Shown: positions 32,540-44,450 of the stretch, one piece after another
How the letters are laid out: the number at the start of each line of letters is the position of its first letter
How positions within the stretch are numbered: position 1 is the first letter of the stretch
DNA from: Gnetum montanum
Taxonomy: Eukaryota > Streptophyta > Gnetopsida > Gnetales > Gnetaceae
Reading direction: 5' to 3'
Assembly: GCA_015680685.1 (NCBI GenBank)
Contig: MNCI01030886.1
Location: 16,105 to 80,104, forward strand
DNA: 64,000 nt
Notes under the pieces: generated by a model
What the model was told of the DNA's origin: nothing
Databases searched by the model: none
The model's input: only the letters and a program-made list of their open reading frames with translations
Made by a program: the position numbers and the translations under genes

Positions 32540-35335
32540 TCATGTAGTTCCTGGTGGCAGTGGCTCCTCCATGGGTGCCTTTTCCTTGCCTTATGCTCCA
32601 GGTCTTGGGATTTGATGGGATCAAAGTATGGCCTATAGTTTCTCCTCTTTAGTTTTGGGATCCTGTACCATCCATGCTAATGTTCTGATGTTTGATGGAG
32701 TTGGCACCTCCCATGGGCACGATAGTTATGGAAACATTTTATTTGCTTTGACATACCAAGCTGCAAATAGTCGCCATTCCTCTTCGGAAGCTCTAGCTTT
32801 GTCTCTGTATTCTTGGAAATATGTGAGCCATCGAGCCAAGTCTGTTGTGATACCTTTCTTCCCTTGGTAGCTTTCTTTAACCACCTCGAGTTCAGAATTT
32901 GCAATCTCCAATTTTTGCAATATCTTATTGAGTTCTACAAATTCTATTTCATATTTGACATAGGTGGTGGCTACCTGTTGCTTGAGCTCTATTCTTAGGC
33001 ACCCTACTGTTAACATGGAAAGGTTGGCATACCATAGGTTTGCCAACTCCATGTACTTTGTAAGGTCCTGGATCTACAGGTCTCAGCTCTTAACTTTTGC
33101 CTGGTGGAAAAACGTGTATGTGTCCAATATGGCCCACCAGTCAGTGTGTTGAGCATTGAGATCATTGATGTGGGCCTTGGCCATATGGATCTCCTTCTTG
33201 ATGATTTTTTATACATCCCCACCTGGTCCCAGAAATGCTCCTTCAATTTCTCATGCCATTTAGCCTCATTCTGCCACGTGCTTATTTCAATGGCCATCTT
33301 CTGATGGATGGTGCATACCTCCTCCATCGAGAGGGTTTGATTTTCCCTGGCTAAATGGTTCATGTCCTGGTTGACCCTGATTAGTTGTTCTTGCAACTAT
33401 TGAAAATGTTCTTTGAGAACATTCTTTTGTTTCTCCATAGAGGTCAATCGAAGGTTGTCAACAACAAGTTGTTTGTTCTCCTCTTGTAAGGCTTTGAGTG
33501 CCTTGGTGTGCATGTAAGTTTGCGCTTGTGCTGTAGAGGCATCCCAAATAGCCTTCTCTTTTTCTTCCACCATCCATTTATTCTCTATAAATAGTTTAGT
33601 AAGTTGCTCAATTCTGAAAGTGTCTAGTTAGTCTGCGAGAACGAATTAAGAAGGATCTTGCTGTGCTGCTTGCAGGGTCACGAGCCTTTCTTGCAATCTT
33701 TTCACTTCTGCTTCAGTGTGCTCGGCCCTCATCTCCGTTAAGACCAGCTTCCCTTTGATGGAAATGAGGTTTGATTGTATTGGTGTAACATCCTGTGGGA
33801 TGTCAAACAAGGATGTCATTACCTATCCTATTTGTAGCAATCGATCAAGTACATCCTCATGTTCCGCAGGAGTCACTGAGTTACTAGCTAGAGTTTGAGC
33901 ATCCCATGCTCCTGTAAGTTCTATCGGTGACACAAAAGGCACATTGAATGATTCTTTAATGTGGTCTGTGCCCACTTCTGTGAATTTTGCTACATCTTGG
34001 TGTTGCATAACCACCACCGTGGCCCCTTCACTAGTTTCTAACTGCACCTGAAAGGATGAAATGATCCCTGAAATGTTTTGTGACCAAGCACTCTCTCCCC
34101 CTCCTGTCTGAATGGACACTTCACCTCGTGCACGATCTATAGAAACCATAGGCTGTACCGCATTATTGATGACGTAGAAGAGATTTGCATCATCATGACT
34201 TCCCCAACTGACCATCTCAACGATGGCCCTGAGATGGCTCATCGATGGTCTGTAATCTTACGGTGGTGGCGGTGGTTGGTCCTGCTAGCCCGTGCTAGGC
34301 CATGCTTCTTGTTATTGGCTAGGTCCCATGCTTCAAAGTTGGCTGGGTCCTGCAAGTTGAGTTGCAGTTGGCCCTGCCATCTATTCTTTTTCTTGTTCTA
34401 GCCCTAACGTCTCACCAGTGATTTTCCTTGTAGCTAGTGGCTTTAGTAGTTCAGCATACGAAGCATTTTGGGCTTTTTGGAGGACATCATTGGTGTATCC
34501 TCTAATACCAGCATGTATGCATAGCTTCCTGATAAGACAAGGGAAGGGCAACACAAACTTCCCTATCTTCCGTTCTTCAAACCACCTCAGGATCTCTGTA
34601 AAATATAGATGAGGAAGGTTAGCATTAACCTTTCCCATCAACGCTGCACATCCTATTGCTGCATATGTTGAAATTATTTTTAAGCCTTTTGTGGGGAAGA
34701 TGTGATAAGTCCCTATTTTGAAATAAATCCTCTCTTTCGTTGTCAACTCCCCAAACGTCTTATCTTCCTTGCCGTATGTTCCTTATAGCCACTCATCACG
34801 CATCAGGGTCTGAGTGGGTAGATAACTGAGCAACCTTTGGCCCTGTATTCGAAAGGTTTAATACTTCCAAAATGGCTTGAACAGAGAAATCAATAGTCAC
34901 ACCACAAATGTTAATTGTGGTGCCTTGTTCTTTGTTGTGGCAAAATTGGTACGTTTCCCCTAAGTACCAGACATCACTTTTAGAGAGGGTAGGCCATACT
35001 AGGGACCCTTTGAGGTGATCCCTAATGGCCTTCTAAGAAAATTCTACAAAAGATCCAAAGTTTAATTCCATGATAGCTGTAGTAAATATGGACCTTTAAT
35101 AGATGGCCTGAACACAATCCTGGGACAATGTGAGATGTCGTCCATGTTCAGACACTGCAGTAGCTCCTCCTTCTGCCTGCCTTGATTGTACAGTAGCAGC
35201 GTCCTCTTGGTGGATACTAAATGATTGTTACTCCTACTTTGCATGTTTTCTAGTAGGAACTTGTCCTTCACCTCTCCTAGGTTGTTTGATCCCACCTTGA
35301 GCGAGACCTTCCTATTCTCCACGTTTCCGAGTCAT
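32540..35335 (-). pseudogene. E3 extra ORF: plant-transposon-protein-like domain plus coiled coil
   Basis: Homologous end to end with the E7 ORF (23939-26748). The minus-strand ATG (35335-35333) follows GTGTGATTGCAG, a good splice acceptor. The globular domain, with a stop and a shift in its first third, is best seen in 34746-34381: TTKERIYFKIGTYHIFPTKG, LPHLYFTEILRWFEERK and PFPCLIRKLCIHAGIRGYTN. A second open piece (34242-33823) reads MSHLRAIVEMVSWGSHDDAN, EGATVVVMQHQDVAKF and EHEDVLDRLLQIG; the long charged coiled-coil part follows (33396-32677), ending before TGA at 32542-32540. Similarity to the E7 copy is spread over its whole length. Known family name only; the function is unknown, and the env-like label used for Athila rests on position rather than demonstrated activity. 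Confidence 0.75.
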
Positions 35336-35340
35336 CTGCA

Positions 35341-35635
35341 ATCACACAGGGCCAATCGTTAGTAAGGTTGTTACCAAAGTTAGGTTATACCTTACTGCTT
35401 GCCTTAATGAATTTACTTTATCTCCATGTGACATTAATTAAAATGTCCCCAAAAGATTATAATATTGAATCCTCTTTGCTTAGGTGGTTTCCAAATCTAG
35501 TTTCCCAGTATCACTAATTACCCTTGATAATGTCCTTCGGGCGATGAAGAATTTCAAAAACTTTATGTGCTATTCAGCATGTGCCCCTCCCCCACAACTA
35601 AGCTGAACACTCCAGGTTCAAGTAGGTTCAAACAG
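35341..35635 (-). other. Presumed intron/leader upstream of the E3 extra ORF
   Basis: Between the internal promoter-like module and the ATG. On the minus strand it ends in a pyrimidine-containing tract with CCCTGTGTGATTGCAG, directly followed by ATG. The leader part (CATAACTCGCTCACTGG, TTTTCATTCTGTTTGAACC) resembles the E5 leader at 55860-55910. A clear donor is visible only in E5. Confidence 0.45.
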
Positions 35636-35769
35636 AATGAAAATCGGAGGACCAGTGAGCGAGTTATGGATATGAAAGCATGGGGCACGCAATCGCGAGT
35701 CGTAGATAGAAATTTGAAAAACTTCCCCCACATGAATAGTTAAAAATGATGTTAAGTAGTGCAGGGGGG

Positions 35770-35838
35770 TTGTGTATATATATATTTTTGGGACACGATA
35801 TCGCGTACACGAAAGCGTGGATGCGATATCACGACCTA
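35770..35838 (-). promoter_or_regulatory. Internal promoter-like module of E3 (LTR-type palindromes plus TATA)
   Basis: Minus strand: GTGATATCGC, then GTGTACGCGATATCGTG (35836-35794), followed about 10 bases on by AAATATATATATACAC (35787-35771). The same order, GATATC palindromes then TATA box, makes up U3 in this element's own LTRs, but here it stands about 440 bases upstream of the extra-ORF ATG. Inference: a second promoter for that ORF. Confidence 0.5.
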
Positions 35839-37613
35839 TCGATGTTAGGGCACTTATGGAATATACCAAATTTTTAATATTTTTCTAAAATTAAACGATG
35901 TAAACTAAGGACATCTGGATGAGTGTAAAAGGATTCTAGGGTAATTCAACTAGTGTTGCAGGCACGAAAGTTATGATGGTGTGGAATTTATCAATAAGGA
36001 CCTTGGGTGGTAAGGGAGAGAAAAAGGCTATGTGATGGTTCATAGGAACATTCGAATCGGAGGGATAGTAATAAGGGAAAGAATATCATTGAAAATACGC
36101 TGAGGGTAATAGATGGTGTCTAGGAGATGTGTTATGAGTGAAAATTACAAAAAATTACACAGCAGGTTCCAACCTATAATGCCCTTGTGTAACCACACCT
36201 TAAAATGTCCGTAGGAACTAGAAGGGTTAAATGTAATCTACACTAGTTCCACAAAACACACACATGTAAGTATCATCGGAATGAGGTAAGAATTCTACGC
36301 TATATGAGACACAAGCTATAATTACATGAACAGCAAGATGAAATAGACCATAGAAAGGGATTTTAGAGATTGGAACATGAGGTAATTGACCCAGGGCACA
36401 ATGAATCCTGCGTGTAAATCATGATTAATGTGTTATTAACCCGTCGTTCCAAGATTAGGACCAAGTCCACTCCTCTGATCAATGACACTGCATTGTTTCA
36501 TCCCATGATGAGCGACTATGAGAGTACCATAACAACAAGGCGTATGATCACTTGGCATTTTGTTCAAGGGAGGAGTGATTTTTGCTTTGTGGAACAATTT
36601 TTTTTATTGCTGAATCCAGAGAAGCTGCCAACCTTTAGGCATGGATGCATGTCTTTCCAGTGGGACCCCCTAAAAAGCATTGGATTTTTGAGTGCCTTTT
36701 GATTACTCTTACTTCCATTTTGCGTTAGATCTACAAGGATCTTAGTACAACCACGTTGCGTGATAACTCTCACAGACGCCATCAAAGAGAATCCGCAAGT
36801 CCCCTTGATGTCATACCCTAATCATTCCCTCTTGATCCATCCTTCTTCATTCTAGGTAAAATGAACACAAAATTAATTTTACCTTTCAAGAATGTCAAGA
36901 ATATCACTGTACCCTCAAATAGAACCTCTTATTTGTAAAATGGATGAGTGGTTGTAATGGGCTCACTGTCCAAATAATTGATCACTCGAGACTTGATAAC
37001 ATAGAACACACCTCAACCAACGAGCCACATGAGTGTTTTATTCATAGATGAGATTACTTATAAAAAGATAAAAAGATAAAACAAGAAATTGAAAAATGAA
37101 AAACTAGAAAAAAAAATTGTAAAATTAAAGAAAATGAAAAATATTTATTAATCCTGCTTGTTATTAGAATGGGGAATATCCCCCATAACTAAACGGTTGA
37201 GCATGGCGAGGATTAATAAATGAAAGATGAGGATCCTTGCATGTTGGAAAATTGAAACTTGGTCATACTTATCCCATTGGGGTTCACACACATGATTATA
37301 ATAAGCATAGTGGGGCAATTTATAAGATGTGGTTCTTGGGTAAAGAGTTGATCCACTATGATACTTGAGACTGTAAGATGGCATGCAAGGATCAGGATGC
37401 CACCCTTCATGGCTGTATTCATTGGGCCATATGGTTGTTAGAGTGTTAATTGGTGGCCTTGATGAAGTGACACAAGGCATTGGGTTCAAAGAGAAGGATG
37501 CACCACAGTGTTGGACTTGTGCTAAGTTGGAGAGTGTAGTGGCCTTGGAACTGTGTTTTCCCTTCCTACGGTCATGTATAAAGAAGGGATACCTCTGATG
37601 TTGAGGCAGTCTC
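35839..37613 (-). other. E3 spacer between gag and internal promoter; no gene
   Basis: AT-rich. In normal Athila elements protease and pol would lie here, but no DSG, YMDD, RNase H or DDE motif is visible on either strand. Short open frames (for example 37639-37148 minus, 36421-36702 plus) show no family resemblance. Confidence 0.6.
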
Positions 37614-38690
37614 TCACTGTTTGTTGGCAATAGCAACACAAGTAATGCTCATGGGTGGTTGATGTGGTGCAGACACTTCAGGAACAGTTGGTGGCGATGT
37701 AGAAGGAGGAAAAGGATGAGAATGTTGAAATTTAGGAGAAGTGTAAGGTACACAAGGTGGTGGTTTTGTTGAGGACATGGGCTGATAGTATTGAGGAGAA
37801 TGATAATGNNNNNNNNNNNNNNNNNNNNNNNNNNNNNNNNNNNNNNNNNNNNNNNNNNNNNNNNNNNNNNNNNNNNNNNNNNNNNNNNNNNNNNNNNNNN
37901 NNNNNNNNNNNNNNNNNNNNNNNNNNNNNNNNNNNNNNNNNNNNNNNNNNNNNNNNNNNNNNNNNNNNNNNNNNNNNNNNNNNNNNNNNNNNNNNNNNNN
38001 NNNNNNNNNNNNNNNNNNNNNNNNNNNNNNNNNNNNNNNNNNNNNNNNNNNNNNNNNNNNNNNNNNNNNNNNNNNNNNNNNNNNNNNNNNNNNNNNNNNN
38101 NNNNNNNNNNNNNNNNNNNNNNNNNNNNNNNNNNNNNNNNNNNNNNGTAGTTCGTATAGTTGACCTTGGGCATACATCCCTAGGATCTCTCTTGTTTCAT
38201 CACAAAGCCCATCAATGATATGGTACATTAGCCTTTCCTCGGAGAACTCATGGCTTGGACAGTTGTTTAACAGTGCATAATATCTTTCTAAGGCCATGTC
38301 CAAGGGTTCATGTTGTGCTTGTTTCCATTCTTGGATTTGTTTCCTCAAGGCCAAAACTCTTGCGTAGGTTTGATATCTTTCGTTAAAGAGTTCTACCATT
38401 GTTGGACAACGTCGTATTGAATTTGGTTTTAATGATCTATACCATACTTTTGCTTGGCCAACAAGTGTTATATGGAAGAGCTTGAGTTTTTTCCAACTTT
38501 TATCAATGTTGTTCCATGCACAGGCATCATAGAAGGCTTGTAAATGTTGTTGTAGATCTAAGTCATAGCCTCCTAAGAAATTGGAAAAGTTTTTTAAATT
38601 GAGCCTGGGTAGGTGGCTCTCTTTACAATGCCTTCAGGAGATTCGAACAACCTCTTGTATTTTTGTTAGGCTTGTAGTGGCCAGTAGGGG
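37614..38690 (-). pseudogene. E3 gag, with assembly gap
   Basis: The minus-strand translation shows the Athila capsid pattern: LKNFSNFLGGYDLDLQQHLQ, AFYDACAWNNIDKSWKKLKL, FHITLVGQAKVWYRSL, then from 38399 VELFNERYQTYARVLALRKQ, EPLDMALERYYALLNNCPSH and MYHIIDGLCDETREILGMYA. After the N gap the proline-rich end runs to a stop at 37614. Part of this closely matches the E5 gag (ELFNDKY, EPLDISMGRYYPLLHRCPSH). The piece from 38399 to the gap is open, better kept than any gag in E4 or E5. Whether it is intact cannot be told because of the gap. Confidence 0.8.
37809..38146. other. Assembly gap (338 N)
   Basis: A run of N inside the E3 gag. Frames running through it are not evidence for genes. Confidence 0.99.
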
Positions 38691-39013
38691 TTCATCGTCA
38701 TCGAGTGAGTTATGCTTTCGTGCGTTGGAATGATGCTACCTTCATTTATGTTTATAAGAAATCCCCATCTCAGATTGCGTACTCCAATCTTCATTATCAT
38801 ATAATTTGTTGGTTCTCTAATGAATTGCCTCATGAGATATGGCATTATTGTAGTCCTGTAGGAGAGGCACAGTTGTGCAATTGTGTGTGAATTTGTATGT
38901 GACTTTTTGTAATTATTTATTTTATTAAAAGATATAACGTTAATTCCGATACAGTGACCTTGTATGATATAACTAATCTAGATAACTAGCATCATCCTTG
39001 GAAATGGTGCCAA

Positions 39014-39831
39014 TGATGAGTGATGAGGTACCCCTACACTCAACCATACGAATACGAGCGTTTCACGCACAATCTAGTTAAACTCCGCAAACAGACTAGT
39101 TGTGGTATCTAGACAGTTACTTGTAGATTGCAGTTCGCTGTCTTCCCACCTGGACTAATATTAGCTTTGTCATGTATGGTTTAGTCTAGATTGATATGTA
39201 TGATGTGTTCCTACACTAATGCTACTCCTGGGGATGATGGGAAATAATATCAACTAAACTAGGGGAGAGAGAGAGAGAGAGAGAATCTAAACTAGCCTAA
39301 GTGCGATGAGCATTCGTTCCTTAATCATCTGTACACATCTTGGACCTTGTGCATGGCTACCACTGGGATTACTAAGTGCATGGCCTAGGTATGCTACTGG
39401 GTTACCAAGTAGTCACACTTAAATGCTCATGATTAAGTCATACTCATTCCACGTTACTAGGAGATAAGGGTAGAGAGATATTAACTAAGAAAGCAATAAA
39501 TAACAACAATAATTAAATGATTAAGCTAAGTGGATGCTGCAATGATGAAGTAATCTCGATCTTTATTGCCAATCATGTGTGTGTCCAAGTACATCACACT
39601 CGAATAAGGATGTCGTACAATAACAATCACCACAGTGCGGGCATGAGAAAGGGTTGAGAGGAAAAACTAACAAAAAGTGCCTACCTTAATACTAAAAACT
39701 CCAAAACTTAAAACCAAAAAACTTCCTACCAAATTTGCCTACCTCTTATTTATAGATGAAGAGACAGGCTACGATATCGCGTATGCGATATCATAGGTGT
39801 GATATCGCAGCCAACAATTCATGACTCATCA
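39014..39831 (-). repeat. E3 5' LTR (818 bp) and adjacent primer site
   Basis: Minus strand from 39831 (TGATGAGTCATGAATTGTTGG) to 39014 (TCATCACTCATCA). The primer site TTGGCACCATTTCCAAGG occupies 39013-38996; it looks like a decayed TGGCGCCGTTGCCGGGG, the tRNA-Asp-type site known for Athila elements. U3 has GATATCGC palindromes (39775-39808) and a TATA box (39746-39757). A GA run is at 39266-39285. By eye it differs from 31498-32347 at roughly one base in eight. Confidence 0.9.
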
Positions 39832-41697
39832 CTTCTAGTCCATGCTTCCACTACAAGCATAACAGAATCATGAATTAGTATGCAATGTGTAACACATAGT
39901 GGTTAAATGCCTTGTCTCATTGGTGGTTACACTAGGCTAAGTTATGATTGTGGTAGATTGGTTTCTTCAGAAGTGTTAGCAAGAAGATTAACAAATAGGG
40001 TAAAAGAGATAAGCAGTCAATTAAATTTGAAAAAAAATTAATGCAAGGAAATATTTGAAGAGGGTATAAGAATGCACAACAATGAAAATAAGAATTTACT
40101 AAAAGCTATTGTGAAGATGTGCACAATTGGATTTCATTGATGGGGTAAACAAAAAGAATTTGATTGTAAGAGTGTCTAAGGGTAAAGAACTTAACTAACC
40201 CAATCAAAAGATATGCAAGTGGTTCCTCCCAAAAGTAGGCACAAGCCTTTTATGCCCTTGCATAACTTCAAACCAAAGAGTTTGTAGGCTTTGTGGATGA
40301 TTAATGGCTACAAAAGGTTAAGTACAAAAACCCAAAAGAAGCTAACCAAGAATTCCAACACATTAAACTAGGACATTGAATCAAAAACATGAAACTAGTA
40401 GTGAGGTGAGACATGGAAAGCATAGATGGATGAGAGAGAGTGGGATGGAGTTCCTAATTATGGTCACATAAAGTCCCTTGTGGATTTTGTGGCTAAATGA
40501 ATTGATAGGATCCATCCTTAGTCTAGACCAAAACCAACCACATTCAGTGATTTCGCATTGATATTCTAAGACCAATTCATCCCTTGAGGCATGCAAGTGC
40601 TCCAATAGAACAATTACCCTTTTGTATTAGAGGAGAAGTAAAAGTGAGGAAGGGATTTAGTTAGAGGCGACTAGTCCCATATCTAGTGCTTGTGGCCCAT
40701 TTATTCTATCTAAGGTGTGTGCTTTGAATTCCCATTATTTTTTTAAAAAATGGGAACCACACTATGCAAAGGCACATGCATTTATTTTGTATAAGGGTTT
40801 TGCTTTGAATTTTCATTATTATTTTTTGATATGGGAACCACACCATGCAAATAAACATGCATTTATATTTTCCAAGGAATGTGCTTTGAATCCTTGTTTA
40901 TTTTTTTTTTCTGATGAGAACCACACCATGCAAGGACTTATTCAACTTCCTCTATTGATTGGCATGGAACAGTAAGAAATTCATGAAAATACACATGCCC
41001 CTAGGTAGATAGAAAAGCATAAAGAATACTGAATCCCCTTGAAGCCACACCTTGTTCAAACCTTTTAATTCTTCCCAATTTCGAAAACTACCAAAGTTAC
41101 AAATTTATTAAATTTTTATTAATGAAAAAGGAACTGCATGTTTCTAAAACAAGGAAAACCATAGAGTTTGTGGATGGGTGGATGCTATGGACTCATTGCC
41201 TATTGCATGAAAAGAAACCATGTACTAATTATCCATAACAAAATTCAAAGCTAGAAACTAGACACCAACAATCAAATAAAAATAATACATACCACCATCA
41301 AGTAACACATTACTAATGTACTTGGCACTTATTAACAAAAAGTTAGAAAATCACACCAAATAAAATAAAATATAAAAGAAAGTGTAAAATATTCAAGAAA
41401 TAGCACATGTACTAACAATGATGTAAAACAAAAATTAGGAAAGGTTAATAATATAAAAACAAAAAGATGTAAAATAAAGAATGTGTAAAAGAAAAAGTTG
41501 AAAAAAAATGTGTAAAACAAAAAAGTTGAAAAACTGAGGAGCCACTTTGTATGGTTAGCATGAGTGGCCATCTCCCCATGACTAAGTTGAAAGGAGAAGA
41601 TCCAAAATATGGAGCATGGTTGTCCATCTGATGAGGTGCTTGTTGTGTTGCCTGACATATACTCATGGAAAAGTTTCATTTGTTGAATGTTGACTAG
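39832..41697 (-). other. E4 non-coding region after pol
   Basis: Resembles 54080-56100 of E5 in reverse: the GGAGATGGCCATCTGTGCTA-like start, the CACTGAA..GGTTGGTTTTGG patch (about 40515-40560) and GGGACTAG.CGCCTCTAACT. Three TGGGAACCACACTATGCAAA-like repeats lie at 40747-40935. No protein is recognised. Known Athila elements have a long non-coding stretch here. Confidence 0.6.
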
Positions 41698-42286
41698 CTA
41701 TTTTTTGTCTGGGCTTTCAAATTCATAGATCAGCATGGTCCCAGAAGAGAAAGTCTCATAAATGATGTAAGGTCCTTCCCATAACATTTGAAACTTATTT
41801 CGTTGAGGTACATGTGTAGGGCTCAAGTAGAGAAGCTTATCTCCCAATTGAAATTTGACTTTTCTAATTTTTAGATCATGACACTTTTTATTATAGGCCT
41901 TGTGCAACTTGTTAGATGATAAGGCTACTAATCAATTTTTGTTTAGCAGGTTGAGATTCATTAGTTGTTCTTTTTGTGCTAGACTCAAGTCAAGGTTAAA
42001 GTCACAATTTATTGAAAGTGTATGGAGTTTAGATTAAATAGGAAGTGTTGGTAATTTCCTATACATAAGCTCATAGGGAGAATAGCCTATAGGAAGTTTC
42101 CATGTTGAGCAGTAAGCCCAAAGGGAATCATTTAGTTTTGTGCTCCAATCTTTCCTCTACTTGCTAATAGTTCTTGTTAGTATCCTTATGATTTCCCTAT
42201 TGGTAACCTCAGCTTGACTGTTAGCTTGGGGATGATAAGGTGTTGTGAGTTTGTGTTTAACATCTAAGCATTGCATGAGTTTCTGA
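41698..42286 (-). pseudogene. E4 integrase, C-terminal third only
   Basis: On the minus strand the piece begins at MQCLDVKHKLTTPYHPQANS, carries the third catalytic acid (QAEVTNREI), then WSTKLNDSLWAYCSTWKLPI, and in 41907-41698 the C-terminal domain KKCHDLKIRKVKFQLGDKLL, FQMLWEGPYIIYETFSSGTM ending at TAA-like stops. The zinc-binding part and the first two catalytic aspartates are missing: at about 42286 the preceding RNase H residues (HFLINKPTVSPH) join the integrase frame directly. In E5 the same two points are about 840 bases apart. E4 therefore lost integrase by deletion. Confidence 0.85.
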
Positions 42287-42289
42287 AAA

Positions 42290-42830
42290 GTAGTGGGGGC
42301 TCACTGTTGGCTTGTTTATCAAGAAGTGGATGGCACTGTGGTCCATGTGCATAAACACCTTATATCCAAGCACATAATGCTTGAACTTCTCTAGAGTAAA
42401 CATCACTACCATCAATTCTTTCTTTGTAGTGGTGTAGTTTAGTTGTGCACCCACAATGCTTTGGTTAGCGTAGTGGATGTAGTATAGATGTTTTTTTGTC
42501 ATTTAGCTACATCAGCACAACTTCCAAGGCATAATTTGATGCATCCATCATGATATGAAATGGCTTGGANACACAACTTCCAAGGCATAATTTGATGCAT
42601 CCATCATGATATGAAATGGCTTGGACCAATCAAGTGCTTATAGGATTGAAGTTTCTATAAGCTTTTCTTTCAGTTGTTGGAATGCTTTTTCACATTTTGT
42701 GATCCAGACAAATGGAGCATCTTTCTTTGTTAGCTCCACCAATGGTTTTGCAATCTTGGAGAAATTATCTAATAGCCACTATGTCCAAGGAATGACTGAA
42801 CATCTTTAACTATTTATGGTTGGCAAGTTA
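42290..42830 (-). pseudogene. E4 RNase H, containing a false duplication
   Basis: Minus strand 42502-42290: HLYYIHYANQSIVGAQLNYT, TTKKELMVVMFTLEKFKHYV and FMHMDHSAIHFLINK, the Ty3-type RNase H core (the TDH aspartate motif reads MDH). Upstream, the connection to RT contains an exact 54-bp repeat around an N at 42570. Removing one copy should restore collinearity with E5. Confidence 0.8.
42516..42625. other. Assembly artefact: exact 54-bp direct repeat flanking a single N
   Basis: Bases 42516-42569 and 42572-42625 are identical; between them stand N (42570) and one A. Two contigs ending in the same sequence were joined without merging the overlap. Confidence 0.9.
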
Positions 42831-43530
42831 TTCCTTAGATGACCCTTATTTTCGTAGGATCTACCTCAATTCCTGCTTGTGATATTCTATGCCCTAGTAC
42901 AATGCCCTCCTGGACAATGAGGTGACTTTTCTACCAATTGAGCCATAAGTTAGTTTTGACACATCATTTCAACACTTTCTCAATGTGGTCTAGGGCTTGC
43001 TTAAATGTAGCTCCATAGGTGAAGAAGTCATCCATGAAGACTTCCACACGACTACTGATCTACTGTTGAAAAATGCTTAGGACTAGGAGTTGGGATGTAG
43101 CAAGAGCATTGCATAGATCAAGCAACATCTTGCAATATGCAAAAGCCCCCAGGAACTCATGAATGTTGCCTTTTCTTGGTCTTTTGGTGTGACTTGAATT
43201 TGGTTATAGCCACTATAACCATGTAGAAAGTTGTAGTAGCAATGCCCAAATATGGTGTTGAGCACCTGGTCAACAAATGGCAATGGAAAATGATCCTTGA
43301 ATGTCTCCATGTTTAGTAGCCTAAAATCGATGCAGACCCACCACTTGTTATCTTTCTTTGGCACAATTACAAGTGGGCTAATCCACTCACTATCTATAAG
43401 GGGATAGATGAACCTTGCCTTGAGGATTTGTTCGATTTCCTCCTTGACAATTTGTTTCAATTTGGGGTTCAACTACCTCTATGCTTGTCATTTTGGCTTT
43501 ATGGCTGGGTTAGTATAGATGTGATGCTAG
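42831..43530 (-). pseudogene. E4 reverse transcriptase
   Basis: Minus strand: LKQIVKEEIEQILKARFIYP, ISPLVIVPKKDNKWWVCIDF, RLLNMETFKDHFPLPFVDQV and YNFLHGYSGYNQI (43472-43190); a shift near 43120; then RVEVFMDDFFTYG at about 43060-43020, the catalytic FMDD. So the RT active site is intact in E4, unlike in E5. Frameshifts and stops (for example at 43065) still break the gene. Confidence 0.85.
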
Positions 43531-43789
43531 CATATCCTAGGATCAATCCTTGTGAGTTTAGGATATGACCACGTAAAAGCTGCTAACCATCTTTCAACTA
43601 CTTTCAACAACATTATTTTTTATTCTGGAGCAAGCTTTGCATTGATTATAACTGGCTTTCCATTTTTCAAAAATACATATTCCATTTCAACTAGTAATGT
43701 TTTCAGCTCAAGGGGTCCTTATTTGAATTTCTTAGGAATTTCCAACTCTCCCTAGTGAATATCATCATCTGTATCATCAGAGAGTTAGT

Positions 43790-44450
43790 GATGAACTTAC
43801 TTGAGTTCATTTATGCTTGTGACATATGCACATGTTAGGCTCTCAGTTGGTTCCATGCAAAGTATGCTACTTTCTAAACCAGTGGTTAGCCACTAGGTGC
43901 CCTCTTGTTTTGTAGTTTTTGCATATATACACCTTTGAATTTTTGTTTCTGGTGCACACAGTTTGCATGTAGAGATAGATGTTTGCTTAATGCTCCAAAG
44001 TTTCTGCATACAATTGCACCCAGTCTCACTGTATGTGATGCATTGAACTCTCTTCTTCTTGATCTTTCCAAATATATTTTCTTTAGATTTCTCCATGGAA
44101 AGATCTTTGATGTCCATTCTTGTATCAACAATGCTCAGCCATGCCCTTCCCATGATGATTGGAAAATCCTCTTTGTAGTTCTCCACTTTGATTACCAAGA
44201 AATTGACAGAATAAGACCACCCATAGATAGTGGTCACAATGTCTTCTACCAGCCCTAATGGAATAGCGATGGAGTGGTCTACCAATTCTAATCTTATGTT
44301 GCTTTGCTTGAGAGGAGGCAGGTTTTAGGTAGTGTACATCTCATGAGAAATTAGATTAACATTAAAACCTGAATCAAGAAGAGCCTTGCATAGTTCATTC
44401 CCAGCAATCTACAAGTAAATTAAAGGATTTCTAGGATTAGCTAATTTCTC
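43790..44450 (-). pseudogene. E4 aspartic protease
   Basis: Minus strand: CKALLDSGFNVNLISHEMYT at about 44390-44330 keeps the catalytic DSG; after stops comes the open piece 44285-43893, with SIAIPLGLVEDIVTTIYGWS, YSVNFLVIKVENYKEDFPII and MGRAWLSIVDTRMDIKDL, the conserved tail of Athila proteases. Further on, EFNASHTV-type sequence corresponds to the linker to RT. The paralogous E5 segment is 50660-51222. Confidence 0.85.

Larger units (their letters stand above)
31498..39831 (-). mobile_element. E3: pol-less Athila derivative nested in E4
   Basis: Minus strand. 5' LTR 39014-39831, 3' LTR 31498-32347, flanked by CTTCC (31493-31497) and CTTCT (39832-39836), a duplication with one change. Inside: primer site (minus strand TTGGCACCATTTCC at 39013), gag, a 338-N gap, a 2-kb AT-rich region, an internal promoter-like module, the extra ORF and a purine tract. 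No protease, RT, RNase H or integrase motif is present between gag and the extra ORF. It is therefore a non-autonomous element that keeps gag and the extra ORF. Confidence 0.9.

Noticed and set aside
37614-38399. Several long frames on both strands through the N run
   Set aside because: N bases contain no stop codons; only the E3 gag part, with family motifs on its known side, is kept.
41332-41679. Minus-strand phenylalanine-rich ORF
   Set aside because: Also a by-product of A-rich plus-strand DNA; the equivalent of the rejected E5 ORF in composition only.
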